Source: Pseudoalteromonas sp. N1230-9 (lineage in GTDB: Bacteria > Pseudomonadota > Gammaproteobacteria > Enterobacterales > Alteromonadaceae). From it: a stretch of DNA of 64,000 nucleotides. The notes beneath the pieces are model-generated. The model did no database searches. It was not told where the DNA came from and was given only the letters and a program-made list of their open reading frames with translations. Position numbers and translations under genes: made by a program. The stretch is from positions 3,102,001 through 3,166,000 of the forward strand of contig NZ_CP090419.1 of the NCBI RefSeq assembly GCF_032716425.1. The letters run 5' to 3'. This document shows, piece after piece, positions 45,872 through 54,210 of this stretch (the first letter of the stretch is position 1; the number at the start of each line of letters is the position of its first letter).

Positions 45872-47203
45872 ATGACAACACAAAGCTCACTGTTAAAGCA
45901 AACAGAACACACCAATCGCACGCAATTACTGCCTATGATGATCATAGGTGGCTTGTTTTTCTTATTTGGCTTTATAACCTGGCTTAACGGCTCTCTGATC
46001 CCATTTTTACAAATGGTCTGCGATCTCAACCATATTGAAGCTTACATGGTGACACTGGTGTTTTATATCGCCTATACCGTGATGGCACTGCCAAGCGCTA
46101 AGGTTTTGCAAATATTCAGCTATAAGCATGGTATGTCGTTTGGTTTAGGTACCATGGCATTTGGTGCACTGTTGTTTATTCCTGCGGCACAAATTCAAGC
46201 GTATTGGTTGTTTTTAGTTGCCTTATTTACGTTAGGTAGTGGCCTCACCTTATTACAAACCGCTGCGAATCCTTACATCGTGCTTATTGGCTCTAAAGAC
46301 ACGGCAGCCGTGCGCATTAGCATTATGGGTATTCTCAATAAGAGCGCCGGTGTGGTGGCTCCATTGCTCTTCTCAGCAATTGTGTTTAGCGACATTGCCA
46401 GCTTTAGCCCAGAAGCTCTGGCCCAATTGAACAGCATTCAAAAACAATTGCAGTTACAAGAACTGGCTAATCGTTTAATTACTCCTTACTTTATAATGGC
46501 AATCGCATTAGCGATATTAGCGGCATTAATTATGCTGGCCCCGCTACCTGATATTGAGCAACCTAAAACCAACAATAACAGCGAGAGTAAATCTGCCCTG
46601 CAATTTCCACACTTAGTTTTAGGCGTGATTGCCCTATTCTTTTACATAGGTGCAGAAGTCATTGCCGGCGACACTATTGGCCTTTACGGCAAAGAACAAG
46701 GGGTATTGCAGTTCGCAGAACTCACCTCTTACACCATGGGCTTTATGGTGCTAGGTTATGTTTTAGGTATCGTGTTAATTCCTCGCTTTTTTAGTCAGCA
46801 ACAGGCGCTGATATTTTCCGCCTTAAGTGGTTGTGTGTTTTCACTTGGTATCATTTTGATTGAACCGCAACAAACTGCGATTGCAAACGTAGTGCTCTTT
46901 TGGCTTGCTGATAACAGTTTTCCAGATACCGTGTTATTTGTTGCATTACTTGGCTTATCGAATGCGCTGGTATGGCCGACCATTTGGCCTATGGCCCTTG
47001 CAAATCTTGGCGATAAAACTCAAACCGGCGCGGCATTACTGATTATGGGGATTTCTGGTGGCGCTCTATTGCCTTTGGTATACGGTGTATTTGCAGAATA
47101 TACAGGCAATGCACAACAAGCTTACTATCTGTTGATCCCTTGCTATGCGTTTATTCTTTATTACGCACTGATTGGTCACAAACTAACAAGTTGGCGTAAA
47201 TAA
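45872..47203 (+). CDS. agaP: FucP-type sugar permease (AgaP-like)
   Basis: About 443 residues with twelve membrane segments; MFS sugar:H+ symporter of the FucP/GluP type. MMIIGGLFFLFGFITWLNGS is the characteristic first helix, and GSGLTLLQTAANPY is the diagnostic fourth-helix motif. It should import GalNAc (or galactosamine) across the inner membrane; this substrate is inferred from the neighbouring GalNAc genes. ATG 45872 follows GGTGA and is preferred; ATG 45836 is an alternative. It stands alone in its direction and ends at a hairpin terminator. Confidence 0.85.
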   Translation: MTTQSSLLKQTEHTNRTQLLPMMIIGGLFFLFGFITWLNGSLIPFLQMVCDLNHIEAYMVTLVFYIAYTVMALPSAKVLQIFSYKHGMSFGLGTMAFGALLFIPAAQIQAYWLFLVALFTLGSGLTLLQTAANPYIVLIGSKDTAAVRISIMGILNKSAGVVAPLLFSAIVFSDIASFSPEALAQLNSIQKQLQLQELANRLITPYFIMAIALAILAALIMLAPLPDIEQPKTNNNSESKSALQFPHLVLGVIALFFYIGAEVIAGDTIGLYGKEQGVLQFAELTSYTMGFMVLGYVLGIVLIPRFFSQQQALIFSALSGCVFSLGIILIEPQQTAIANVVLFWLADNSFPDTVLFVALLGLSNALVWPTIWPMALANLGDKTQTGAALLIMGISGGALLPLVYGVFAEYTGNAQQAYYLLIPCYAFILYYALIGHKLTSWRK

Positions 47204-47211
47204 CGACATGG

Positions 47212-47253
47212 GCAGGCTTAGTTGTTTTACTATTTAACTAGCCTGCAATTTTT
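47212..47253 (+). terminator. Terminator after agaP
   Basis: GCAGGCT-t-AGTT pairs with AACT-AGCCTGC (one bulged T), followed by AATTTTT. It overlaps the 3' end of the convergent small-subunit gene. Confidence 0.65.
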
Positions 47254-47746
47254 CTGATGTGAAATAGCCCAGTAGCAAAAATTCACGCACGGTAAAAATA
47301 CACTTATAAATTAAGTACTCGTCACGCTTATCAGGGCTCACTTCTGAAAGAGGTAAGGCTTGCTGCGCTATTATGCGCTGTTGCTTCTGCAAAGAGATAG
47401 TAAATAAACCTGTGAGTTTGTCTGCTAATTGCGACGATGAAAGAGCACCTTCTGCAATCAGCTCAGCGCCTTTTAAGCATGCCGTACGCTCAGTAATACT
47501 AAGTGTATTTGCTAGCATTAAATCTGTGAAAGCGACTAAATTAAAGTACAGCTGCTCATTTGGCTCTAGCTCTAAAATAACCGCCTGCATTTGCGTGACC
47601 ACATCCCGATGCGCCGCTGTTTTAAGCACCTCAAAATGATTGCCATCCACTTTATCAAATAGCTGAGTCGCAGCCACTGGCGTAATAGCCGCACCGAATA
47701 ATGCTGCTAAATATTTAATGGCATTTCGCCTTTGTAGATCAGCCAT
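47234..47746 (-). CDS. Gluconate 2-dehydrogenase subunit 3-like protein with Tat signal
   Basis: About 170 residues. The N-terminus MADLQRRNAIKYLAALFGAA has a twin-arginine motif followed by a hydrophobic stretch. The rest is helical and matches the small (gamma, subunit 3) partner of membrane-associated FAD sugar dehydrogenases. This subunit usually carries the folded flavoprotein through the Tat pore as a hitch-hiker, since the flavoprotein has no signal of its own. ATG 47746 overlaps the flavoprotein stop by eight bases and has GGGG upstream, so the earlier frame opening at 47779 is not used. It is the last gene of the agaZ operon. Confidence 0.75.
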   Translation of the reverse strand: MADLQRRNAIKYLAALFGAAITPVAATQLFDKVDGNHFEVLKTAAHRDVVTQMQAVILELEPNEQLYFNLVAFTDLMLANTLSITERTACLKGAELIAEGALSSSQLADKLTGLFTISLQKQQRIIAQQALPLSEVSPDKRDEYLIYKCIFTVREFLLLGYFTSEKLQAS

Positions 47747-49433
47747 TGAATACCCCATTTTGATAATGTCGTGCAGCATGATCGGCGGCTCTTGCAGTAA
47801 ATGCCATATAGGTTAACGAAGGGTTCTGATAACCCGACGAGCACATAAACGAGCCGTCAGTGACATAGACGTTACGCACACTATGAATTTGGTTGTAACG
47901 ATTAAGCACTGAGGTTGTAGCATCATGTCCCATGCGCGCAGTTCCCATTTCGTGGATAGCTTGCCCCGGCGCTGAGCCTTTATCGTACGCTTGCACATTT
48001 TGATAACCAGCTTTGCTGAGCATCTCGAAGGCCTGCGCTTTCATATCCTCGCGCATGCGCTGCTCGTTTTCAGCAAATTGGCAATCAAAATTAACTAAAG
48101 GTAATCCCCATTGATCTTTTAATACCGGATCTAAGCTCATTTTATTACGATGATAAGGCAGGCATTCACCAAAGCCTATTAATGCAACTTGCCAAGGCCC
48201 AGGTTTGGCAAGCTCTTCTCGAAAAGCCTTACCAAAGCTAAGTTCTTTAAAGCCCCGTCGCCAATCTTTGCGTGTTGCGTATCCTTGATAGCCATAGCCG
48301 CGAATAAAGCTATGCTGCTCGCTATCATTAAGATTTCGAAAACGCGGAATATGAAAGCCAACGGGTCTGTCGCCATCATTAAAGTCATCAGCAAAACCTT
48401 TTGGTTCACCCGTTGCGCCAACCCTAAAATGGTGATCCATGAGGTTATGCCCAAGCTCTCCACTATCGTTCCCTAAGCCATTGGGGAAGCGTGCAGAGGT
48501 TGAATTTAATAACAAGGCTGTTGTAGCCACCGTTGATGCGCAGCAAAAAATAATCTTCGCTTGCGCGATACGCTCTTTTTTAGATTCCGCATCAATTACT
48601 TTCACACCTGTGGCTTGCCCGCTTTCTGGATTGTAAATAATCTCTTTAGCAATGGAGTGAGTCTGAATAGTGAGTCGTCCAGTACGCATCGCTGCAGGTA
48701 AGGTCGAGGCTAAACTACTAAAATAACTACCGGTTGGACAACCTCGCATACAGCGGTTGCGCTTGCTGCATGGAGCACGACCTTGCTCAGGCTTGGCCTT
48801 AGTTAAATGCGCAACTCGCCCGATGGTGAGGTGCCGATTAGTGTAGTGAGTTAATAAACTTTGTTTAAGCTGCTGCTCTACAGCATTAAGCGCAAAAGGA
48901 GGTAAGTAAGGTCCATCTGGTAGCTGAGGTAAGTTCAGCGTTTCGCCAATAACCCCGATGTAGGCTTCGACTTTATCGTACCAAGGCGCAATATCTTGAT
49001 AGCGCACAGGCCAATCAACACCGTGACCATCTTGTTTGTTGGCTGCAAAATCTATATCACTGAGGCGCAAGCATTGCCGCCCCCAAGTTAATGAACGCCC
49101 ACCAAGATGATACCCTCTGATCCAATCAAAACGCTGAGATTCTTGATAAGGGTGCTGCAAATCATTCACAAACCAGTGTTTTATTGATTGCTTAGTGGCA
49201 TAGCCAGTGCGTGCTTGTTTAGCTTGATTCTGTTTTTCTAGTAGGCTGGGCCTGTCGCGAAATGGCAGTTGCCAATCATCTTTAAAGGCAGTGATATAGT
49301 CAGTACCGTGCACAACCTGCCTGCCACGTTCAAGTAACAGTACATTGAGCCCTTTTTCGGTCAGTTCTTTAGCAGCCCAGCCGCCAGTAATGCCACTACC
49401 AATAACAATGGCATCGAATACTTTTGCCTGCAT
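47739..49433 (-). CDS. GMC-family FAD sugar dehydrogenase, catalytic subunit
   Basis: About 564 residues. FAD-binding GSGITGGWAAKEL lies at the start, GGRSLTWGRQCLRL in the middle, and the catalytic His and Asn are in the C-terminal IHEMGTARMG and SGYQNPSLTY. A C-x5-C-x3-C motif (PCSKRNRCMRGCPTG, Cys about 224, 230, 234) matches the [3Fe-4S] ligands of bacterial FAD-glucose dehydrogenase alpha subunits. Relatives oxidise sugars, including glucoside 3-dehydrogenases that make 3-keto sugars. It has no signal peptide and presumably relies on its Tat partner. No cytochrome c gene is adjacent. Its exact substrate is unknown; its place in the GalNAc operon suggests a GalNAc glycoside. ATG 49433 or GTG 49439 may be the start. 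Confidence 0.82.
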   Translation of the reverse strand: MQAKVFDAIVIGSGITGGWAAKELTEKGLNVLLLERGRQVVHGTDYITAFKDDWQLPFRDRPSLLEKQNQAKQARTGYATKQSIKHWFVNDLQHPYQESQRFDWIRGYHLGGRSLTWGRQCLRLSDIDFAANKQDGHGVDWPVRYQDIAPWYDKVEAYIGVIGETLNLPQLPDGPYLPPFALNAVEQQLKQSLLTHYTNRHLTIGRVAHLTKAKPEQGRAPCSKRNRCMRGCPTGSYFSSLASTLPAAMRTGRLTIQTHSIAKEIIYNPESGQATGVKVIDAESKKERIAQAKIIFCCASTVATTALLLNSTSARFPNGLGNDSGELGHNLMDHHFRVGATGEPKGFADDFNDGDRPVGFHIPRFRNLNDSEQHSFIRGYGYQGYATRKDWRRGFKELSFGKAFREELAKPGPWQVALIGFGECLPYHRNKMSLDPVLKDQWGLPLVNFDCQFAENEQRMREDMKAQAFEMLSKAGYQNVQAYDKGSAPGQAIHEMGTARMGHDATTSVLNRYNQIHSVRNVYVTDGSFMCSSGYQNPSLTYMAFTARAADHAARHYQNGVFNG

Positions 49434-49446
49434 TCTCACTTAACTT

Positions 49447-50610
49447 TTAAAAGATTTGCTTACCCGCGCAGATCGTTGCTTGAACAGAAAAGTCTTTATC
49501 GAGCAGGGCAAAATTAGCCTGCTTACCTACCGCAATACTGCCTATTTGCTCCGCTTTATTTAAAAACTCAGCGGGTACTAAACTGGCCATGTTAGTTGCT
49601 TCAACTAGGCTTGCGTCGGTTAGGTTATAAAAGCGTTCAACGCCAACTTCCATGGTTAATGTACTGCCCGCTAAAGAGCCGCTCTCAGTTCGTGCAACAC
49701 CTTGCTCAACCACAATAGGAAGCTCACCTAAACGGTAGCGACCATCTTGTAAGCCTCCGGCGCTCACGCAGTCTGTGATCAGAGCAATTTTATCTGCCCC
49801 TTTTAAACGGTAAACCATGTTCATGATGCTCGGGTGCAAATGAATACCGTCAGGAATAAGCTCAACCATGGCATCCTTGTCCATCAATAGTGCCCCCGTA
49901 CAACCAGGATCACGATGATGAATACCGCGCATACCATTAAAAATATGCACACCACCGCAAGCACCATGGGCAAGAGCTTGTGTTGTTTGCTCAAAATTAG
50001 CATCTGTATGACCCAGCATCACACGCACACCTTTATCGGTGATATAGCGGATCATGTCGGGGGATTTAAGTAGTTCTGGCGCCAACGCAAATGAGCTTAA
50101 GCAACCTTCACATGCGGCATAAATTTCATCAAATCGCTGTTTAGTAAGCTCTAAAAAAAATGACTCGTTGTGCGCGCCTTTATGCGCTTCTGCAAAAAAT
50201 AAGCCTTCGTTATAAGCCCCTAGCAACTGCGCCCCAGTCAAGCCTTTTTGATAGGCACTCGCCATATTTTTATAAGCTTGAATTGAGACGTCCCAGTCTG
50301 CAGTCACCGTTGTGCCAACAAAACCCGTTACGCCGTGCTTTGCTAAAGAACGAGAAATAGTCTCTAGTGATTCTGGGGTACCGTCCATAATATCGCAGCC
50401 TTCGCGGCCATGAATATGTAAATCGATAAAGCCCGGAAATAAGCTATGCTCACCTAAATCTATTACCTCGATCTCGGGCGCTATTTGCATGGTAATTGCA
50501 GTAATTTTACCTTGCTCAACCAAGACCGCATGATCGAGTAAAACCGCATCAGCAGTCACCACTTTTGCGGCTTTTAAGTAATAGCGATTAAGATGCTTTG
50601 GAATTAGCAT
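49447..50610 (-). CDS. agaA: N-acetylgalactosamine-6-phosphate deacetylase (NagA family)
   Basis: 387 residues; amidohydrolase-fold deacetylase. DLHIHGREGCD carries the first metal His region, GHTDANFEQT and GVHIFNGMRGIHHRDPG contain further ligands, and LITDCVSAGG the catalytic Asp. NagA-family enzymes deacetylate GlcNAc-6-P or GalNAc-6-P; the latter is inferred because the gene sits between agaK and sugar genes of the GalNAc route. ATG 50610 follows AGGAAG. It overlaps agaK by 23 bases. Confidence 0.85.
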   Translation of the reverse strand: MLIPKHLNRYYLKAAKVVTADAVLLDHAVLVEQGKITAITMQIAPEIEVIDLGEHSLFPGFIDLHIHGREGCDIMDGTPESLETISRSLAKHGVTGFVGTTVTADWDVSIQAYKNMASAYQKGLTGAQLLGAYNEGLFFAEAHKGAHNESFFLELTKQRFDEIYAACEGCLSSFALAPELLKSPDMIRYITDKGVRVMLGHTDANFEQTTQALAHGACGGVHIFNGMRGIHHRDPGCTGALLMDKDAMVELIPDGIHLHPSIMNMVYRLKGADKIALITDCVSAGGLQDGRYRLGELPIVVEQGVARTESGSLAGSTLTMEVGVERFYNLTDASLVEATNMASLVPAEFLNKAEQIGSIAVGKQANFALLDKDFSVQATICAGKQIF

Positions 50611-51511
50611 GAACACTTCCTATTATTGCAGCGCCTCTTACGCCGCTAGAATCACCAAATTTTGCGCGCTTCACGTCGGGCACGGCAAAACCTGAAAATA
50701 AATGAGTTTGAATTGCGTCAGGGAGCTTTTCTACAATTGCATCAATGAGCGACAAACCGCCCCCCAGTACGATAACTTCTGGGTGTAAACTTTTACTAAT
50801 AGCAGCAAAGGTTTCGCCAAGAATATCTAAGTAACAAGCGAGCACCTTTAAGGCTTGCTCATCCGAGCGCTTGATATCGTTTGCCCATTCAATCGCAGAT
50901 TTAGGAGATTGCGTAATATGTTGATACAAGGTTTGTACACCAGGCCCAGCAATATAACTTTCGACACAGCCATTTAAACCACAGCCACATTTTAAAACCG
51001 GCAGCTGGTATTTTTGCTGCAAATACGCAGACAGCGGTAAATGACCGTACTCCCCCGACATACCCAAGCCTTGGTTAAACAAGGTTCCATCAATGCACAT
51101 ACCACCCGCCGCACCAGTGCCAACAATAGCACCAAATACTCGGCTGTAACCTTCACCAGCTCCGCCATTAGCTTCTGATAAGGCGAAACATCGGGTGTCA
51201 TTTAATATCGCAACAGGGCGTTTTAATAATGCTTGAAGATCGTTGGCAATCAATTTGCCTGTGGCACACGGCACATTAGCCGACAGCACTTTACCTTCAT
51301 CATTAACGATACCTGGCATACCGATGCCCACCGCACCTTGGCAACCTGTCAGCTCATCGGCTTTAATTACCTGCTGATAAATTGCGTGCAAAAATTGCTG
51401 ATAGTCATCCGTTGGCGTAGTAATACGCCAACTTTGCTGTTGCTCTAAATTATCATTAAAAATGGCGGTCTCTATTTTTGTACCACCAATATCGAGTCCG
51501 TAAACAGCCAT
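50588..51511 (-). CDS. agaK: ROK-family N-acetylgalactosamine kinase
   Basis: 307 residues; sugar kinase. GLDIGGTKIETAIF is the phosphate-1 loop, GTGAAGGMCIDG the middle motif, and CGCGLNGCVESYIAGPG the zinc-binding ROK signature. Since the permease is not a phosphotransferase system, a cytoplasmic kinase is needed to make GalNAc-6-phosphate, and AgaK has this job in Shewanella. Sequence alone cannot separate GalNAc from GlcNAc specificity. Confidence 0.87.
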   Translation of the reverse strand: MAVYGLDIGGTKIETAIFNDNLEQQQSWRITTPTDDYQQFLHAIYQQVIKADELTGCQGAVGIGMPGIVNDEGKVLSANVPCATGKLIANDLQALLKRPVAILNDTRCFALSEANGGAGEGYSRVFGAIVGTGAAGGMCIDGTLFNQGLGMSGEYGHLPLSAYLQQKYQLPVLKCGCGLNGCVESYIAGPGVQTLYQHITQSPKSAIEWANDIKRSDEQALKVLACYLDILGETFAAISKSLHPEVIVLGGGLSLIDAIVEKLPDAIQTHLFSGFAVPDVKRAKFGDSSGVRGAAIIGSVHANSKAS

Positions 51512-51528
51512 ACTTTACCCAACACTAC

Positions 51529-52647
51529 TTAGCGAGAAGTTAATGGGTAAATAGTTACCCCTTTTACAACACGGTTAACTTCGCCCGTCGGACAAGGATT
51601 ATCAGGTGTTAAACCGAGTGACATTGATTTATAAAATGCAAAAATCTGACAATAGACAATATAATACAAGCCTTGCCAAACATCATCTAGCTCGACCAGT
51701 TCAGTATTTAACGCCAGTTTTTTAACCGCTAAACATTGTTGGTCATTTAATAGTTCATTATGTAAATCAGCATCATACAAACTACTATAAAAATCACTTG
51801 AGGCCATTAATAACACTGCGGTTTTATCATTAATGATGGTTTTAGGACCATGACGAAAGCCAAGCGGGGTTTCAAAGTAACTAATTAAATCCCCATTGGT
51901 CAGCTCTAAGCACTTTAAAGCCGCTTCTTTAGCATAGCCAAGTAACGAGCCAGCCCCTAAAAACACCAAACGTTCAATGTCAGTTTGCGCGAATTGCTTA
52001 ATGTCATCAAGTTGGGTTTCGAGCAGCAGATCTGTTTGCCTTGCAACTTCTGCGAGCTGATTAGCATCAGGGGTAAAAATACATAAGGTTGAAAGTAACA
52101 TCGAAGTGAAGCTACTGGTCATTGCAAAGCTTTCATCCAGAGTTTCTTTTGGCATTAGTACACTAAAGCTGTTTCTTTTAGCTGCCGCCCTTTTCGCTAA
52201 TTCACCATTTTCATTACAGGTAATAACCAAGTGAAAGCATTTTTCAACAACTTGCTCTACGATATCGACCGCAGCAACACTTTCAGGACTGTTACCTGAG
52301 CGCGCATAAGAAATAAGTAAGGTTGGTGTGCTCTTTTGTAAAAACCCATGTGGGTTAGACACAATGTCCGTGGTGCTAACTGCACGCACATTTAAATCAG
52401 TTTTAGCTGTTAAGTGTGGTGCTAATGCTTCACCCACATAGGCTGATGTGCCAGCCCCTGTTAATACGATTTGTAATTCTTTTAATGCCAAAATTGGCAC
52501 TAAAAAGTCATTAATTTCAGCGCGATCATTATTAACCAGTTTTGCCGTATTACGCCATGAACTTGGCTGTTGTGAAATTTCTTTTGCTGTCCAATAAGCG
52601 CTTTGCTGCTTAAGCTCTGTTTCGTTTAATGATAGATACTGCGTCAT
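51529..52647 (-). CDS. agaS: Galactosamine-6-phosphate deaminase/isomerase (AgaS-like, SIS domains)
   Basis: 372 residues with two SIS domains (LTGAGTSAYVGEALAPHL and FLGAGSLLGYAKEAALKCLEL) plus the phosphosugar motif ISYARSGNSPESVAA and the ETPLGFRHGPKTI segment. AgaS converts galactosamine-6-phosphate to tagatose-6-phosphate plus ammonia. It differs from the GlcN-6-P deaminase NagB. It lies 17 bases upstream of agaK in the operon. Confidence 0.9.
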   Translation of the reverse strand: MTQYLSLNETELKQQSAYWTAKEISQQPSSWRNTAKLVNNDRAEINDFLVPILALKELQIVLTGAGTSAYVGEALAPHLTAKTDLNVRAVSTTDIVSNPHGFLQKSTPTLLISYARSGNSPESVAAVDIVEQVVEKCFHLVITCNENGELAKRAAAKRNSFSVLMPKETLDESFAMTSSFTSMLLSTLCIFTPDANQLAEVARQTDLLLETQLDDIKQFAQTDIERLVFLGAGSLLGYAKEAALKCLELTNGDLISYFETPLGFRHGPKTIINDKTAVLLMASSDFYSSLYDADLHNELLNDQQCLAVKKLALNTELVELDDVWQGLYYIVYCQIFAFYKSMSLGLTPDNPCPTGEVNRVVKGVTIYPLTSR

Positions 52648-52670
52648 AATTAATTCTCTCTCAACACCAC

Positions 52671-53936
52671 TTATTGATTACAAGCACGCGAATAGGTATT
52701 CGTGACTTCCATTATTTTATTAAGTACTAACTCACGCGGTGATGAGTTAATTTTGCCATTGTTCAATGCCTTGTATTGCGCTGGCATAAATTGGCTAAGC
52801 AAAGTCTGTGGAATAGTTTGCCCTTCTAAGTTGGCAAATAAAGTTTCTACTGTTTGCTTTATTTCATCTTCAGGCCAGTAGTAACGAATACGGTCGCTAT
52901 AACTATAAGCTCTAAACAGCTTAGCTTCAGCACCTTGTGTTGGGTAAAACTTATTCCAGTAATGTGGCTTTTCTAGCATGATGCGCTCACATACATCACG
53001 TAAATTTGAACGCTTAGCCGCTTCGACTAATTGATCTTCAATATAAGATAACGCAAACAACCCTTCGCGTAGTGCATAGGTTAGCTGTGGACCCACTTTT
53101 AATATGGCAAAGTGATCTTGCACCAACTCGTGATAGCAATGATCTGGCTGATAGTCGGTAGAGTGAGCTTCATAAACAAGATTATCGACAGTGGTGATAA
53201 ACTCTTTCAGTTTTTGCGCTTCATTACGTTGGTAATCAAAAACTTGATGGTTATCAAACTCAACTCCCGGCTGCACAACAACAGCAATAACGCGTGACCA
53301 CACATCGCTTATGTTTAAGTTAGCAAATGCAGCCTGATGTAATTCGATTGTTTGCTGCACTCCCTCAACATGCGATACCTCAATAATTTCATGCTCTTGT
53401 GTTGCGCCACCCGGAGGAGGGACCTCAGTGCCCACTACATACAGAATATCGTTATCTTTTGCTGATGACTCAGCGGCTTGGCACATCAACGCGGCACGCT
53501 TGGCAATTTCGGCATCAGCTAAACGCTCTCCATCGTCAGCGCATGGCATACTGGCATCTAAATGAATTTTCTTAAAACCCGCACTTGCATAGGCTTTTAC
53601 TAGTTCAACAGCTTTAACCATCGCAACGTCTGCAGGCTCATTTACCCAACACACTGGGCCTAAATGATCACCACCTAAAATAATGCGCTGGGTATCTAAC
53701 CCTACTTTTTCCGCTATTGCATGAACAAACTCAACGAAGTCATGGGGCTTCATTCCTGTGTAACCACCAAACTGATTAACTTGATTCGCTGTAGCTTCAA
53801 TTAAAATTTCGGTGTCATCATTTAGAGCTTGCAACATTGCTGCTTCGATAACGAGCGGGTGTGCACAACACACAGAATAAATGCCCTGCACTTGCCCTAC
53901 TCGATTGTTATTTATAATCGTTTTTAATGCATTCAT
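52671..53936 (-). CDS. agaZ: D-tagatose-bisphosphate aldolase non-catalytic subunit family (AgaZ/KbaZ)
   Basis: 421 residues; GatZ/KbaZ family. IYSVCCAHPLVIEAAMLQAL, ILIEATANQVNQFGGYTGM, IILGGDHLGP and GTEVPPPGGATQEHE are diagnostic. In E. coli this subunit stabilises the KbaY/GatY aldolase; in organisms without that partner an AgaZ-type protein has been suggested to act as tagatose-6-phosphate kinase. Neither a catalytic aldolase nor a separate kinase is encoded in this window. ATG 53936 has GGAGG four to five bases upstream. It is the first gene of the six-gene minus operon. Confidence 0.88.
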   Translation of the reverse strand: MNALKTIINNNRVGQVQGIYSVCCAHPLVIEAAMLQALNDDTEILIEATANQVNQFGGYTGMKPHDFVEFVHAIAEKVGLDTQRIILGGDHLGPVCWVNEPADVAMVKAVELVKAYASAGFKKIHLDASMPCADDGERLADAEIAKRAALMCQAAESSAKDNDILYVVGTEVPPPGGATQEHEIIEVSHVEGVQQTIELHQAAFANLNISDVWSRVIAVVVQPGVEFDNHQVFDYQRNEAQKLKEFITTVDNLVYEAHSTDYQPDHCYHELVQDHFAILKVGPQLTYALREGLFALSYIEDQLVEAAKRSNLRDVCERIMLEKPHYWNKFYPTQGAEAKLFRAYSYSDRIRYYWPEDEIKQTVETLFANLEGQTIPQTLLSQFMPAQYKALNNGKINSSPRELVLNKIMEVTNTYSRACNQ

Positions 53937-54021
53937 GGTTTCCTCCAAGCAGCTTACGCCTATGGTTAGATACGTGATTTGAAATTACACTAGCACAGCG
54001 CGAAACAACCCGCAACAAAAC

Positions 54022-54122
54022 GAAAGGTAATGAAAGGTGAAAGGTAAGTTAAAAACACACTAATAACGGTATTTTATAAGAATAAAAATGATAAACCCCA
54101 AAACTACGAAAGAATTTGAAAG
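54022..54122. promoter_or_regulatory. GAAAG/CTTTC repeats between agaZ and the GH109 gene
   Basis: The divergent region carries GAAAGG at 54022, 54032 and 54039, and GAAAG at 54108 and 54118, most of them ten bases apart. In the other direction these read CTTTC, the half-site also seen before agaP and the receptor (CTTTCAAA at 54122-54115 equivalent). They are candidate AgaR sites controlling the agaZ operon and the GH109 gene. The region has no coding potential. Confidence 0.55.
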
Positions 54123-54210
54123 CATTTAATTGTAATTGACTTTGAGTTGCGATATAACAGAAACAACTGAAACACACTATTAAAATAATCTCAGTGATTT
54201 AGGTATCGTT

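Noticed and set aside
49447..50610. NagA for GlcNAc catabolism
   Set aside because: The gene lies between agaK and agaS-type partners and no nagB or GlcNAc permease is present. Sequence alone cannot fully exclude GlcNAc-6-phosphate as an extra substrate.
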